Below are positions 1 through 12,324 of a stretch of 64,000 nt of DNA, one piece after another. The DNA lies in contig OW203768.1 in the NCBI GenBank assembly GCA_934045905.1, forward strand, positions 28,301,060-28,365,059, read 5' to 3'. The notes beneath the pieces were generated by a model, which made no database searches, was not told the DNA's origin, and worked only from the letters and a program-made list of their open reading frames with translations. Positions within the stretch are counted from its first letter, which is position 1; every line of letters starts with the position of its first letter. Position numbers and translations under genes: made by a program. This DNA is from Leuctra nigra (lineage: Eukaryota > Arthropoda > Insecta > Plecoptera > Leuctridae).

Positions 1-420
1 CTTTATCGGGATGTTATGGTATTTTTTAATAGTTTTAATGTACTGTTTGCCTGCCTTTTTGGACGCTTCAAAGGTCCTAAACATCGTAGCACATATAATT
101 AATTTATTAGCAAGTCAAACAATCACACTCGCTATTATAATAGGTCATATCTTTGTAAAGACGAGATTATTGAGTAACATATTATCAAAGTTTCAATTTG
201 TGTGATTGTTTTATGAAAGTGAAAAAGATTGGCTATTAGCATAAAGTAAGCTATTAGCATTGTGAGAGGAAAATTATTTAATTGAAAATTGGTATGGGAA
301 TTGCTTTTGTTTGTAATGTTCCCTGTCCATCGCGGGCGCTATTCTTAGATCCAAGGAAATGCTAGTAAGTCGTCATCAGAAAGTATAAGTATAATTAATT
401 ATACAAATTATTCAAATATA

Positions 421-580
421 TACAATATCTATGTATCTATATTGGTTGCTTTTATAATAATTAGCAATTCAGGGTCGTGGGTTCGATCCCCACAGTAGGC
501 AAATCTTTTCAATTTGCAGTTGGTATTAATTATATATATATACAATATCTATGTATCTATATTGGTTGCTTTTATAATAT
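421..580 (+). repeat. 40-bp direct repeat flanking a tRNA T-arm-like piece
   Basis: A segment starting ACAATATCTATGTATC occurs at about 420-459 and again at about 540-579. Between the copies lies GTGGGTTCGATCCCCAC (about 482-498), a perfect 5-bp stem and 7-base loop of the tRNA T-arm and pol III B-box type. No A-box or acceptor stem is visible, so this is a SINE or tRNA relic, not a tRNA gene. The rest of 1-790 shows no gene. Confidence 0.4.
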
Positions 581-793
581 TTAGAGAGTAAAACTGAGAT
601 GTGGAATTGAAACTTGATAATGGAATGAACCTCAGTAAGATGCGAAATATTCTCAACGACTTTGAATGAGATAAGATCAGACCAGGATGTTCCTTTCCAA
701 CCCCAACTCTGATTCAGTCAGGCGTGATGACTAATGACGGTCATTCTACCTGCGCTCGGTGGACGAAGCTGCTCATAATCATATCAGGCAGTA

Positions 794-2525
794 CAGCCAA
801 CGCATAAAGTCCTGTTAATTCTTCACCCTTACAGAATATCATGATACCACCACTCGTACAGCGAAGCTCGTAAAGTTGCCTATAGCAAACCCATAGCTAT
901 TTGTCAACAGAGGGATGACTGAATTACTTCTGGGTTGTGTTCATCAGCCCCAGATAGATCACACAGATAAGGAAGTCAATGTTGTTATGTTGATCGAACT
1001 AACATAACTTAACAACAACCAACTTTCTTTCATCGGAACTAATAATTTACTTTCAGTTAAAACAAATATAGTGGGTTGGTGCATTTGGATTTCATTGGTA
1101 TTGATTATATCACGATTGTAATAATACATTTTGGAAAATTTAAACTATTTTATTTTAATACTCTATAATTATTTAATTATTATGTATTTTTAATTATTTA
1201 ATCCAAAAATTCTTTTATATTAAAATGAAGTTAAGATAGTCTATTTGTATGTAATTTGTATTTAATAAATCTTCCAAATGGAATAAATCAGTTAATTGAA
1301 TGAATCCTGGTGTCAAGGCTGGCAACATAATTTGATCTATTATCAATCAGTGTGTGAATCATTGATCAGAAAATATTTGATTGTTATTGTAAACACTCAA
1401 ACAGCTCCTATAACCATCAAACCTTAGATACATTCATTTGTAACAGAAACCGGAAAGTAACTGAGTATTACAGTCACACAACGTCACTAGTCACTCCACA
1501 AAATTTTCATTATGGCTGTAAAATTAGATAAATCTCCGAACAAATTTATAGAAGTTATAAATCGTGGCCGCATGGTTGGCATGTGGGAAGTAGGAAGAAA
1601 TTTCGAACAGATAGCTCTAGTGAAATTGTGCAAGGTCTCTGGAAAATCATTGAAAGTCATAGGTTCTTTGACTGCTATTGTATTTTTTCCGTAATTGTTA
1701 TTATATCGAGGAACTATATACTGGACCTTCCGAATATTGTATTAGTGAATTTTGGTGATCATCGACATCCTGTCGGCGAACACTAAAATACCTAACTGAT
1801 TTTATAATATTACCTAATAGCTGTTACTTTTTAAGTTGATGCACAAATAGAATAAAACTTTTTATTATTAATACTAACACACTTCGAACCAGCTAATTAG
1901 TGATATCATATTAATTTTGTTATAGGGAGGTATATTAAGATTTTGTTGTTAAAACTCAATTTTTTGGTACTTCTTCAAATAAAAATACAACTGTGTAACC
2001 CCTGGTTAAACAGGTTCCATCACAATTATTTGTTTATCATTGTGCCGTTCTAATGTTAAACGCATCATGGTAAGATCTCATCAACTAAACACTCTCTTCT
2101 TCTCTTCTTATTCCTCTAAAAAATCTATTAGAAAAAGCATTTTAAATGCTCTCGGATTGATATCAAAATCCTGAGATCTGTCGAATAAACGAAAATCTTT
2201 ATACTTGTGTCTAATTAGCATTTGTTCAATGACGGTCTACTAAGATTTAAACAATATGTTACAGGTGATAAGTATAAAGTAGTTTGGGAAATCACACAGC
2301 TCATAGGAAATAACAGAATTGATATTTTTGTGATTGAATCGCATCGAGTAGATATTTGTGTGGATGGACGTTGTTGACAGACAAAAACCAGTTTTTCAAG
2401 TCATCCCTCTGTTGTCAAATAACTATGGGTTAGCTGTAGGCAACTTATCGAGCTTCGCTGTACGAGTGGTGGTATCATGATATTCTGTAAGGGTGAAGAA
2501 TTAACAGGACTTTATGCGTTGGCTG
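794..2525. mobile_element. Inverted-repeat DNA element, about 1.7 kb
   Basis: About 130 bp at 794-922 returns as its reverse complement at 2398-2525. The outer ends read CAGCCAACGCATAAAG and its complement, each bordered by TA, which would fit a TA target duplication as in Tc1/mariner elements. No transposase was recognised inside; the only ORFs there are about 60 codons with no family resemblance, so the element looks non-autonomous. The stretch 2526-2860 shows nothing further. Confidence 0.6.
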
Positions 2526-2861
2526 TACACGGGCAAGCAGGGGATGATGCATCCCGCATCCCACCAATCTAATTAATTAATTACAAACGATCCAAATTAG
2601 ATACGAGCTTACAAAATTCGCAAACCCCGCGGATAGTGGTCCTTGATGATCTGTGAAAATATCAGCTTAATGAATAAAGTGGTTCAAGAAATAAATTCAA
2701 TAACGAAAAAAAATCTAAAAGTTACATCATTGTCAGAGTATTCTTGCTCTTGATTAGAAATCACTAAGGTTTGAATCTTATCCCATTAAAACGACAATGA
2801 ATGTATCTCGGGTTTAACATATTGTGCATTTCTCTGTGACTTCGGGATTAATTGCAATTAA

Positions 2862-4808
2862 ATGTTAAACACAAATAGTTTCGCCCGATCTCTGAGGGGC
2901 TCCCTCAACCTTAAAAGGAAGGAGAAACGGGATCGGAGTCTTACTGGAATTCAGCAAGACCAATTCCAGTTGGACTTACTACGTCAAGACTCCATTAGAT
3001 TTTTATACAAATTGAGACTCGCTGCGAAGATAAGCGATGTGTTTCAAGGTGATTGGCATGAAGCGAGGGCGGAGGAATTGTATGAGAAGATGAAGAGGGT
3101 TATCCTAGAAGCTGCAAATGAGGCTCTCGGCATAGAAGTAAGACAGGAAGTAAGGAAAGATTGGTGGAACAAAGAAGTTGGAGAATTAGTGATAGAGAAA
3201 AAGGAAATGTATAAAAAGTGGTTATCAACACGAGATCTCGAGGATAGAAAGATGTATGCTCGAATGAGTAGTGAGGTGAAGAAGATGGTTAAGAAGAAGA
3301 AAAGTGAGAGTTGGGAGAAGAAATGTGAAGAATAGATCGGTGTTTGCTGGGAACCAAACAAAAAGAAGCATGGAAGATAATTAAGAATTTGAGACATGAT
3401 CATCGAAATTCGGCGCGAGTGCAGATGATTAGCGCGGACCAGTGGGTAAATTATTATAGTGAGATGCTTAATGAGGATAGAGATGAGTATCGGGATGGGT
3501 TAGAGGAGGTGCTCAGGGCTACGAAGTCAAATGAGAGAGTGGAGAGGATTTCAAAGGAGGAGATAAAGTTCGCTTTGAAAGGCATCAAGAATGGGAGAAG
3601 CCCGGGCCCTGGAGGTGTGCACATTGAGTTGGTCAAGAGTGCCCCAGATGTTGTTCTCGAGATAATGGCATATTTATTTAACAAGTGTTTAATTGAAGAG
3701 GATTGCTTACCCAAGGAGTGGAAATTGGCGTATGTTACATCCATCTTCAAGAAAGGATCTCGACTCGAATGTAAGAACTACAGGGGGATAAGCGTGACTT
3801 CATCAGTGGGCAGACTGTATGGGCGGGTTATTAAGAAGCGACTTGAAGACCAGATTAATATTGACGAGGAACAATGTGGCTTCACAGCAGGCAGATCATG
3901 TGCAGACAATATTTTCTCCATAAAGCAAGTGATTTCGAAGCGAAAGGCAAGGAACACCGATACGCATCTTGTATTTATAGATTTGGAAAAGGCATATGAC
4001 ACGGTACCTCTTAAGAACCTCTTTAAAATATTGGATGAGAGTGGGATCAGCAGCAAGTATATCAACACTATAAAGAGTATGTATTACCAACAGGAGAGTG
4101 TTGTTAAAAGTGGAAATAAATTGTCGCAACCTTTCATAATAACAAAAGTTCTACGGCAAGGGTGTTGCTTATCAAAGTGCACTCTTATACAATCTATTCA
4201 AAGTGTATGTCAACGAGATTTTAAAAGAGTGGCAGAGGAAATGCAGGGGCATGGGAATTGATGTTGGTGGTGAACTTCTTCATACTCTCCTCTTTGCTGA
4301 TGATCAGATATTAATGGCCTCAGATGAGTATGACATTGATTTTATGCTGAGGAAGCTTAATGATGCATATGAGGAGGCTGGATTAAGAATCAGCGTTACA
4401 AAGACGAAATATTTGGTGGTTGGCAAGGAGTTTGGAGAGGGCTTGAATGGACAGTGTATCGAGGTGTGTGAGCAATATAAGTACTTGGGAACTGTAATTG
4501 ATAAAGAAGGAAACAGTAGGAGAGAGATATCCTGTCGTATTGGTCAGGCGAGACAGGCAATACAGAAGCTCAATTCGTTACTCTGGTCCGGGAGTGTAGG
4601 TAAAACCAAAAAAAAAAGAATCTTCGAGACGATAGTTCAAAGCATTCTTCTGTATAGTGCAGAAACGTGGGAGATGACGCAGAGGGATAGAGAAAGACTG
4701 CTTGCAGTGGAAATGGATTTCTTAAGGAGACAATGCACCCAAAAAACTAACTTGAGTATGATAATAGCAATCGGTCTGAAATTTTTACACAATATCAATA
4801 TCATATAG
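2862..4808 (+). pseudogene. Broken non-LTR retrotransposon reverse transcriptase
   Basis: Three ORFs in different frames (2862-3335, 3344-4261, 4203-4808) together spell the region after the endonuclease plus a reverse transcriptase of a LINE-type element. Visible RT motifs, in order, are SPGPGG, KNYRGIS, the palm motif FIDLEKAYDTV with its catalytic Asp, RQGC, and LLFADDQ carrying the second catalytic Asp pair. A C-terminal tail like those of RTE- or Jockey-type elements follows. Frameshifts lie near 3335 and 4180. The apurinic endonuclease half is missing and the 3' end passes into A-rich DNA near 4810. The pieces are clearly RT; the clade assignment is uncertain. Inactive copy. Confidence 0.85.
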
Positions 4809-4959
4809 GAAAGAAAAAAAAATCACAAAAAATGGGGGGGATTATTTATAGTTAGGGGGGGTGGGGGGATTTTGGTAAAAATTGGTACACTCATTAAAAT
4901 CCTATCTTCTTCCACAAATTTTAATATATTTTCACGAAAATTTTTTTTTCTTATAGTAA

Positions 4960-7375
4960 ATATAACCCAGAAAAAACACTCCGTGTAAAAAAGGCAGCCA
5001 AGTCTCTTTACTTTAAAAAAATTCAACACCGAAAAGGAGTGATATCAAAAAAGGAGCCAAGTCAATGACATTTTCCAAATATTTAATCGTATTTTTTAAA
5101 TAAAAGTATAAACACCGAGAAATACTTTACAAAAGGACTTGGCGCATCGTTTATTTAAAGACATCATTCTATACTAAAAGTGTAAAGAAATTAAAAGTAG
5201 GTACATTTTCCTCTTTTTGTTGGAGCCAGAATATATGAATCAAGCTACTTTTAGTAATGGTTATTTTATAGTTTTGTCAATGGCGATAGAAGAAAGATTT
5301 CATGCTGTAATAGATAGGTAATATAAAGTGGGAAGAATTAAATAACAATTGGAAGTGGGGCTCATACATATTCTTATAGCACTGTTAAAAAGGTGATATT
5401 AGAAGGGTATCTTTTCATAATTTGATCTTGACTGAAGGAAATCATGAAACGTTGTCAAATAATTACTAACTATCTATGGAACATTATTATATATTTTTGA
5501 AGTGTCAAGTGTATAAAGTAAAATTTTTTAATATAAATTTAATGTCACGTTACTGTGTACTTTGTGAAATGTATTGTTATAAAATGTGGATTAATAGAAA
5601 TTTATTTCATGTTGAGAAGGTATAACGCATGAGACTTAATTATGTTGACCACGAAACAATATTACAAAGATAACTAGATTGTGTATTTATTACAAACATA
5701 GGCAACAAGTTTCATCGTGTACAAATACAAATAGAAAATATTTTACATAGGTTTGTACAATATGTAATTGAAAGATGTTTCCCTATTATTCTAAAAATAC
5801 TAAATGACGGTTGTACCTATATAAATGAGATATGATTATGAGTAGAAAAATATCTTTAAAAAAACGATGCGCCAAGTCCTTTTGTAAAGTATTTCTCGGT
5901 GTTTATACTTTTATTTAAAAAATACGATTAAATATTTGGAAAATGTCATTGACTTGGCTCCTTTTTTGAAATCACTCCTTTTCGGTGTTGAATTTTTTTA
6001 AAGTAAAGAGACTTGGCTGCCTTTTTTACACGGAGTGTTTTTTCTGGGATATCACTTCTTTTGTTAGTTTATTCATACAGCTTGATGCACATGTCGGAGC
6101 AAGGACTAATTTCTTTAAAAAAAATACGCCTCAACCGATTTGGTTACTAAGAAAAGTTGCATTTGGTATAAGATTAAAATGATTATCCAAGAAGAATAGC
6201 TAAGTTTCGTTACAATCGATCCAACCGTTTTCGATTCATGACGTCACTTCCGGTTTTGAAATAGCGGCCGAAAATAATGTCGTATTGAATTCATAATTAT
6301 AAGTCCTACATAATTGCATAATTTGGTTGCAATCGGTACAGCCGTTTTCGATATATGACGCCACTTCCGGTTTAAAAATGGTGGCCGAAAATAATGTCGT
6401 CTTGAATTCATAATTGTTAGTCCTAAATATTTCCAAAATTTGGTTGCAATCGGTACAGCCGTTTTCGATATATGACGTCACTTCCGGTTTTAACAATGGC
6501 GGCCGAAAATAATATTGTATTTTATTCATAGTTATTAGTCCTACATATTTCCAAAATTTGATTGCAATTGGTACAGCCGTTTTCGATATATGACGTCACT
6601 TCCGGTTTTAACAATGGCGGCCGAATATAATATTGTATTTAATTCATATTTATTAGTCCTACGTATTTCCAAAATTTGATTGCAATCGGTACAGCCGTTT
6701 TCGATATATGACGTCACTTCCGGTTTTAACAATGGCGGCCGAAAATTATGTAGTCTTTATTCATAATTATTAGTCCTACATAATTACATAATTAGGTTGC
6801 AATCTGTACAGCCGTTTTCGATGTATGACGTCACTTCCGGTTTTAACAATGGCGGCCGAAAATAATGTCGTCCAGAATTCATAATTATTAGTCCAACACA
6901 TTTCTTAAATTTGGTTGCAATCGGTACAGCCGTTTTCGATATATGATGTCACTTCCGGTTTTAACAATGGCGGCCGAAATTGATGTCGTATTTAATTCAT
7001 AATTATAAGTCCTACATAATTACATAATTTAGTTGCAATCCGTACAGCCGTTTTCGATATATGACGTGACTCCCGGTTTTAACAATGGTGGCCGAAAATA
7101 ATGTCAACTTGAATTCATAATTATTAGTCCTACACATTTCCAAAATTTGGTTGCAATCGGTAGAGCCGTTTTCGATATATGACGTCACCTCCGGTTTTAA
7201 AAATGGCGGCCGAGAACACAGCAACCTTGAATTTATAAATATTTACAGTGTACGATTACTAAATATCTATTTAAAATAAATAAAGTGGTAAATTAAGTGT
7301 AATTTTGCATATAAATGACGTAATTTAGCATATTTATGACGTCATTTCCGGTATAGGTAATAAAAAAACAATCTA
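4960..7375 (+). mobile_element. Family A element with foldback arms and expanded motif array
   Basis: Two arms of about 185 bp (4970-5153 and 5864-6048) are near-perfect reverse complements enclosing about 710 bp of AT-rich sequence without a gene. They start with CACTCCGTGTAAAA and reach CGATGCGCCAAGTCC. The right arm continues into family A sequence (about 6055-6182), then the 118-bp array, then another TGACGTCATTTCCGG at about 7337. Unlike the copies at 16329 and 26706, this one lacks the 3' hairpin terminus and so looks truncated. Confidence 0.65.
6183..7225 (+). repeat. 118-bp tandem array, nine units, CRE/ETS/YY1-like core
   Basis: Nine units recur with 117-118 bp spacing; GCCGTTTTCG or its variant starts at 6224, 6341, 6458, 6576, 6694, 6811, 6929, 7047 and 7165. 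Each carries a version of TGACGTCACTTCCGG followed about 8 bp later by ATGGCGGCC; five units (1, 3, 4, 5, 6) have the first string exactly. The unit is homologous to a single-copy part of the other family A elements, so it is an internal amplification. The minus-strand ORFs across it are repeat translations. Confidence 0.9.
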
Positions 7376-7429
7376 GTTTTATCTAGTTGATACTTCTTGA
7401 ATGACCTTCTAATGCATTAGTTGCAGAGT

Positions 7430-7936
7430 TGTGATTAGATAAATTGTACAAAAACAAAAACTTGTAAATAGACTGCCAAGCACCTTTCCCCCTAAAAGGA
7501 TTGAGATATAAAACAAGGGCCCAGCAATAATATATTGCTGAAACATTTTCGCACTTAAAATTCGTGAAATCATTTCGCCCAGTTACTGCCGCCAAGCACA
7601 ACACTATAAACCTAACGCTGTGCCCAAATTCGAAGAAAAAATCTATGTAAACCATTATTGTAAACTTTAACAAAATTATACAAATTTAAAGCGATAAATA
7701 CTAATTCTTCAAAATGTATTCAAAAACAAAATGCATGTTTTAATTAATTTAAAGCACAACTTAAAAAAAAATTAAAATTAAAAAAAATAAAAATAAAGCT
7801 TGGCGCATTGAATTTGCACCGACCATGTAGACTTCTTCTACCTTCTTCCTACTTTCTGTCCTTCTTCGGCTCCTTTATCGTCATCTCCTTTCTTATGTTG
7901 CCTTCTTCTTGACACAATGCGCCCAGCTTTTTTTTC
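7430..7936. repeat. Left outer arm of a large inverted repeat, with small MITE
   Basis: Sequence at about 7430-7700 matches the reverse complement of about 15650-15900, for example the stretches reading AATCATTTCGCCCAGTTA. A small palindromic unit at about 7796-7936 begins AAAGCTTGGCGCATTG and ends CAATGCGCCCAGCTTT; its partner is at about 15367-15529. No coding potential was recognised. Confidence 0.6.
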
Positions 7937-8138
7937 ATTTTTCATTTTTTTCCACCAGAAATTGTCTTTGTTGCCGTCCATTGAAAGCATTCAATGGTAC
8001 AAAATTGTATTTCTCTTTCTCGTCTTCTGTAGGAATCGATCAACTCGATCAACATAAAAATAACTGCGTTTCATTCAAACTTAGTAATAATAAGTAATAA
8101 CCATTTTCTACGGTGGTGGAAGGAAGAAGTGATGATTA

Positions 8139-8159
8139 CCCCCCCCCCCCCCCCCCCCC
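8139..8159. repeat. Poly-C run, 21 bp
   Basis: Uninterrupted C homopolymer next to the family A terminus. Such runs are prone to sequencing length error. Confidence 0.95.
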
Positions 8160-8209
8160 ACTTAAGCTGTCTGATCACCCAATTTTGTTTATTGTTTCAT
8201 CATGTTTCA

Positions 8210-9940
8210 TTTAGTGGAGCAGTCGCTCCACCCAGCCAAGTCGTACTGTACACTCACACTCACTTAAAATACCGTTATGCATATTAAACTAATGAGCAGA
8301 CCAAACACTTTTACTGTAAGCAACAACACAACATTTTCGGCCTACTGGATCTTGAAATTGGAAAACTCACATTGTTGAGAAATATCTTAATTCCGAGCTA
8401 TGACCCACCCAAGGAGCATCTAGTTAAATTTTGCTGTAGCGTACAATACGGGCTTGATGCCACTCCCGGCAATCAGGCAGAAAACGATTGCATTCGCTCG
8501 CTGTGATACGAGCGCCGTTCCAAGAGTTCCAGGAAAGTTTTAATTGCGCGCCAATGAATACACTTAGGGAGATGCGGTTTGTAACACCATTTAATTGAGA
8601 CTCTAAGGAATCTTCTTTCATTTTTCGATTCACATTTTACACTTTGGGTGGCACACAATTAAAATATGTCTGGGAACGTTTTGAAAAGAACTCAGAATGC
8701 ACAAAAAGTGTTCTATTCAACTTGCTGAAACTTCGCAACTATTTGAAGTATCATGAATCGAAAAATTGGTTGTGATTAGTTAAACAATGTTACAAACCGC
8801 ATCTCCCTATGTGTATTCATTGGCGCGCAATTAAAATATATTCCAGGAACTCTTGGAACTGCGCTCGTTCGTATGACCCCGTGCGACGTGACTCGTTGCT
8901 TGCATGGAGATTTTGGCGCGTAAAGTGAAATATGCCTGCAGAAAGTCGGCTTCAATTCGCGCGGCGAATGGCCACTCCACGTATACTATAACTCTTTTGG
9001 CCCACCCCACCACATTTACCAAAATTGGGAACAATAGACTATGTCGTTTGCGAGCTAGATGGCCGTGAAAACCGTGAAATTCACCCCTTCTAAAAGATAT
9101 CTGATTATTTTTATTTTTATTCTGATACCTATCAGGAAACCCTATTGACAGGAATAATCTAATTATTTTTATTTTTATTCTGATATCAGGAAACCCTATT
9201 GACAGGGCTACAGCCTAAACGGCTGAACCGATCTATCTGAAATTTTTACTACTTGTGCACTTTTGGCGTCTGATGTGCATTTTGTTATGAATGTTTTTAT
9301 TTCGCTATTTTGAAACCGGAAATGAGGTCATTTATCGAAAACGGCTGAACCGATCGGATCGAAACTAAAGCCAAACGGTTCGGGCGGTCTTCTTTATAAA
9401 ATAATAATATCAATAGTCGAAATATACATGTATTTTTACTGAATCCGGAAATTACGTCATATAAATGCAAAATCTTACTAAAATCATCACTAATTACAAT
9501 AGCTACACATTCAGAAGGCGTATAATGATACATATCGTTTATCTAAATAAATTTTAGGTGGCAATGTTTTCAGCCGCTTTTTGTCAACCGGAAAGGATGC
9601 CATATCTCGAAAACGGCTGACCCGATTGGAACGAAGTTTTCACTTCGAGTACCAAACGCAACTTTTCTTAGTAACCAAATCGGAAATGGCTTATATTTTT
9701 TTTAAGGAATTAGTCATTGTTGCTCCGATATGTGTTAGTCACAAGCTGTGAGAATAATCTAAAAAAAGGAGTGATATCCCCATTAAAAAAACTCTCCGTG
9801 TAAAAATACCAACCAAGTCTCTTTAACTAAAAAAAAATATAAGAAATCTAAAATTTCAGCACTGAAAAGTAGTGATATCAATTTCAAAAACATTACCAAG
9901 TCAAAACTTTTCTTAAAATACTAGGCGCATCGTTTTTCAG
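8210..9940 (-). mobile_element. Family A copy, reverse orientation
   Basis: Read on the minus strand this segment ends with the palindrome GTGGAGCGACTGCTCCAC and CTAA at 8210. Before that come the same conserved blocks as the plus copies: a line containing GGCCGAAAATG, the ATGGCCCTCTAGC-like block, several AAACGGCTGAACCGATC and CGGAAAT motifs, and a foldback arm (about 9776-9930) beginning CTCCGTGTAAAAATACC. It is an inverted partner of 13390-14570. Internal duplications (about 9075-9200) distinguish it. No gene recognised. Confidence 0.6.
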
Positions 9941-10093
9941 GATATTACCCTTACAAAAATATCCTATTCGAGAAAATAAGGAACACGACTGACCTCTGGT
10001 GGATAATGGGGATAATGGAGGATATCACGGGGATATTGATTGCGCCAAGACGCAGAGATGAAAAAAGGGTTAAATAGCGGACTGTATGATGAT

Positions 10094-10119
10094 GGGGGGG
10101 GGGGGGGGGGGGGGGGGGG
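10094..10119. repeat. Poly-G run, 26 bp
   Basis: Uninterrupted G homopolymer directly downstream (on the minus strand) of the candidate exon at 10140-10327. Confidence 0.95.
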
Positions 10120-10139
10120 TAAGAAAGCAGTAACACTTA

Positions 10140-10327
10140 CGATTGACGAATGCAGCTCGATGTTGGTTGCGGTATGCGTAGAACACGTGGTCTTGATGTA
10201 AGGAAGGATGGTACTGCAGTACGGGGAGGGTGGTTAGGATTGTAATAATGAAAATGATACGAGTAAGAATAAGAAAAGCCAACTTGGCTGTATAACTGAA
10301 CTTCGAACAAACACGAACTGTCTGCAT
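10140..10327 (-). CDS. Possible first exon of a type II membrane protein
   Basis: On the minus strand an ATG at 10327 opens a frame with a short basic N-terminus (MQTVRVCSKFSYTAK), a hydrophobic segment of about 19 residues (LAFLILTRIIFIITILTTL), and a polar stretch rich in His, Tyr and Arg. The frame runs into ATC|GTAAGT, a strong splice donor, near 10140. The layout (short cytosolic tail, one membrane anchor, lumenal stem) is that of Golgi type II enzymes, but no catalytic domain or following exon is in view. A second frame is also open across the same DNA, so the coding call is tentative. The ORF reaches further upstream to 10396. Confidence 0.3.
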
Positions 10328-10479
10328 GAGCAGAAACTGGCACAGAGAACCTTCCTCGATGATAGGTAACGACAAAGTGAAAGAGGGGAAGGTCAAACTG
10401 ATAAGGGATGATGCTTGGCGAGCTTGCCAACATTATAAACAAAAACTGAGCGTAGGAAAATAACGGCACGAACAGATAT

Positions 10480-11445
10480 TTATATAAATAAATTATATTA
10501 AATTTGCTTTAGTTGTTTGTTATGGCTGAAAAAGTAAACTTGTAACTAAATTTCAATTTCAATTGTTTCTAAAAAGTTTCCTGCCAGAAGTGGATCCTTC
10601 ACGTATCGCTTATTTGTTCGAATAGTTTACTACAGCAAAATCGAAGTATAAATACTAACGGGTGATTCCAAAAGAAAACGAAAATTATTTTAGATTTTTT
10701 TCGGCGACCATCTCCGATTTTAATGAAATTTGGTATGTTCATTTATACTATGCTGGAGATTAACTGTGAATTTTTTCAGAATTTTTCACGGCTTATTCTC
10801 GGAATAATGGCGTCAGCAAAACTCGCCCCTTTTGACCGGCAAACAGGTGCAACTTTACGTTTCATTTCATAACTCCGCCCCTGATTGAGATACAGAGCTG
10901 CAATTGGTCTTAAAATACTCGTATTAAATCCACCTTTAATATTATAGTAAACAATTTATTTTTAAAAATTAATAAAGCAAAAATTTATACGGTCGAATGT
11001 TGAAAAGGTCAAAGGTCATTTGCCAAAAAACGTAATAACTGATTTCCTTCAAATTTTGCAGGGATGAACTACAGATATGCAGTGAGGTTCATAGAAAATT
11101 TCAGAAAATTATACGGTTGATTATTATGTAAATGAAAAAAAATTAACTTTTTATGATTTATATACATTGTGGACATTACAAGCTTTCTTTAGATTCTCAT
11201 GAAGACCACATTATATAATGGTGTAATTTTTTATGTCGATTTCATTATTGATGCTAATTATGCTAATTACTCAAAAAGTATTAATTACTCAGGTTGGTGC
11301 CATCGATTTTTGGATTCCTCATACTCGAATTAGTAAGAGTAGTAATTTTCACGTATGGTATCACAAACGCACTAATTTGCCATTATATAGGACATCTTGA
11401 CTCCACTATAGGAAATTTTTCTAAGGGTATAGATACCTATCTATC
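10480..11445. other. Gene-free AT-rich DNA
   Basis: No ORF, motif or repeat with clear ends was recognised, apart from an old-looking repeat starting near 10660 (GGTGATTCCAAAAGAAAACG). Confidence 0.4.
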
Positions 11446-11970
11446 CAGTGTTGGGGAAGTTCAATTTTAAAACGATCTTTTTAAGAGTTCAGTTCACGTC
11501 CAAATATATGAACTTTTTAAAAGTTCAAGTTCTTTATTTTAAGCATGTGTAGTAAAAGTTCACGTTCCTTAAAAAAACGAATATAAGTTCTTTTAAAAGT
11601 TCTTTTTCAAAAAAAAATTAACGATATAATTAACTACGCATGAAACTTAAATGGAACTGAGAAGAATCTAAGAGGGGCCCCTATGTCCCCTTCCACACCT
11701 GCCTCAAATTACCCTCGCCATAGTAACCAATCCACGCTCAGAGTTAAAGAAACTTTGGAAATCTTCGGATCGGCTCGGACTTTATTCCGATTCGACTGCT
11801 TAGTGCTCAGTAGGAAAGAGCGAACTTGATCGAAACGTTCGTGGTTAAAACGAACGTTTGACGTTCACGTTCTTTGTATACAAAAAAGAACGCGTTCGCT
11901 TAAAAGTTCGCAAAAAAAGTAACGCGTTCCTAGGAACGCGTTCTTTTTAAAAGTTCCCTCCCCAACACTG
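11446..11970. mobile_element. hAT-type MITE with 8-bp target duplication
   Basis: The ends are CAGTGTTGGGGAAGTTC and its near reverse complement GTTCCCTCCCCAACACTG. They are flanked by identical 8-bp copies of TATCTATC (11438-11445 and 11971-11978). An 8-bp duplication with CAG-type ends is characteristic of the hAT superfamily. At 525 bp with no ORF it is non-autonomous. Its interior is rich in AAAAGTTC and AACGCGTTC subrepeats that make it partly self-complementary. Confidence 0.85.
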
Positions 11971-12001
11971 TATCTATCTATATTCTTTCTATTATAAAGT
12001 A

Positions 12002-12035
12002 GAATGTCTGTATGTCTGTCTGTCTGTCTGTATGT
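12002..12035 (+). repeat. (TGTC)n-like microsatellite
   Basis: Imperfect TGTCTGTATGTCTGTCTG repeats right after the hAT target duplication. Confidence 0.8.
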
Positions 12036-12324
12036 TCTTTATACATTTCTACACCCTTTGACCGATCTTAACCAAATTTGGTATGGAGATTCTAACCGAT
12101 CCTGCGCACATCGTAGGGTACTTAAATGTTATTCACACTTTCGGCCATATACGCCTACACCATTTACATACCTCAATAAATTTTTGCTCACGTGTACTTC
12201 GTCAACCTGCCTTCATTTTAGGCTACTCACCCTCTCCCCCAAACCACCCCTAATTTTAATAATTAAAAATATAAAATATACACCCCCTTATGAAAATGAA
12301 CTATCAACATTTCATAGTTTTTTC

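Noticed and set aside
476..505. tRNA gene suggested by a T-arm
   Set aside because: Only the T-arm is present; no acceptor, D or anticodon arms.
1512..1694. 60-codon ORF starting MAVKLDKSPNK as a gene
   Set aside because: No recognised family, no splice context, and it lies inside an inverted-repeat element.
10137..10469. Second 110-codon minus ORF overlapping the candidate exon
   Set aside because: Low-complexity Ser/Tyr composition without a donor in that frame. The 10327 start has the better layout.
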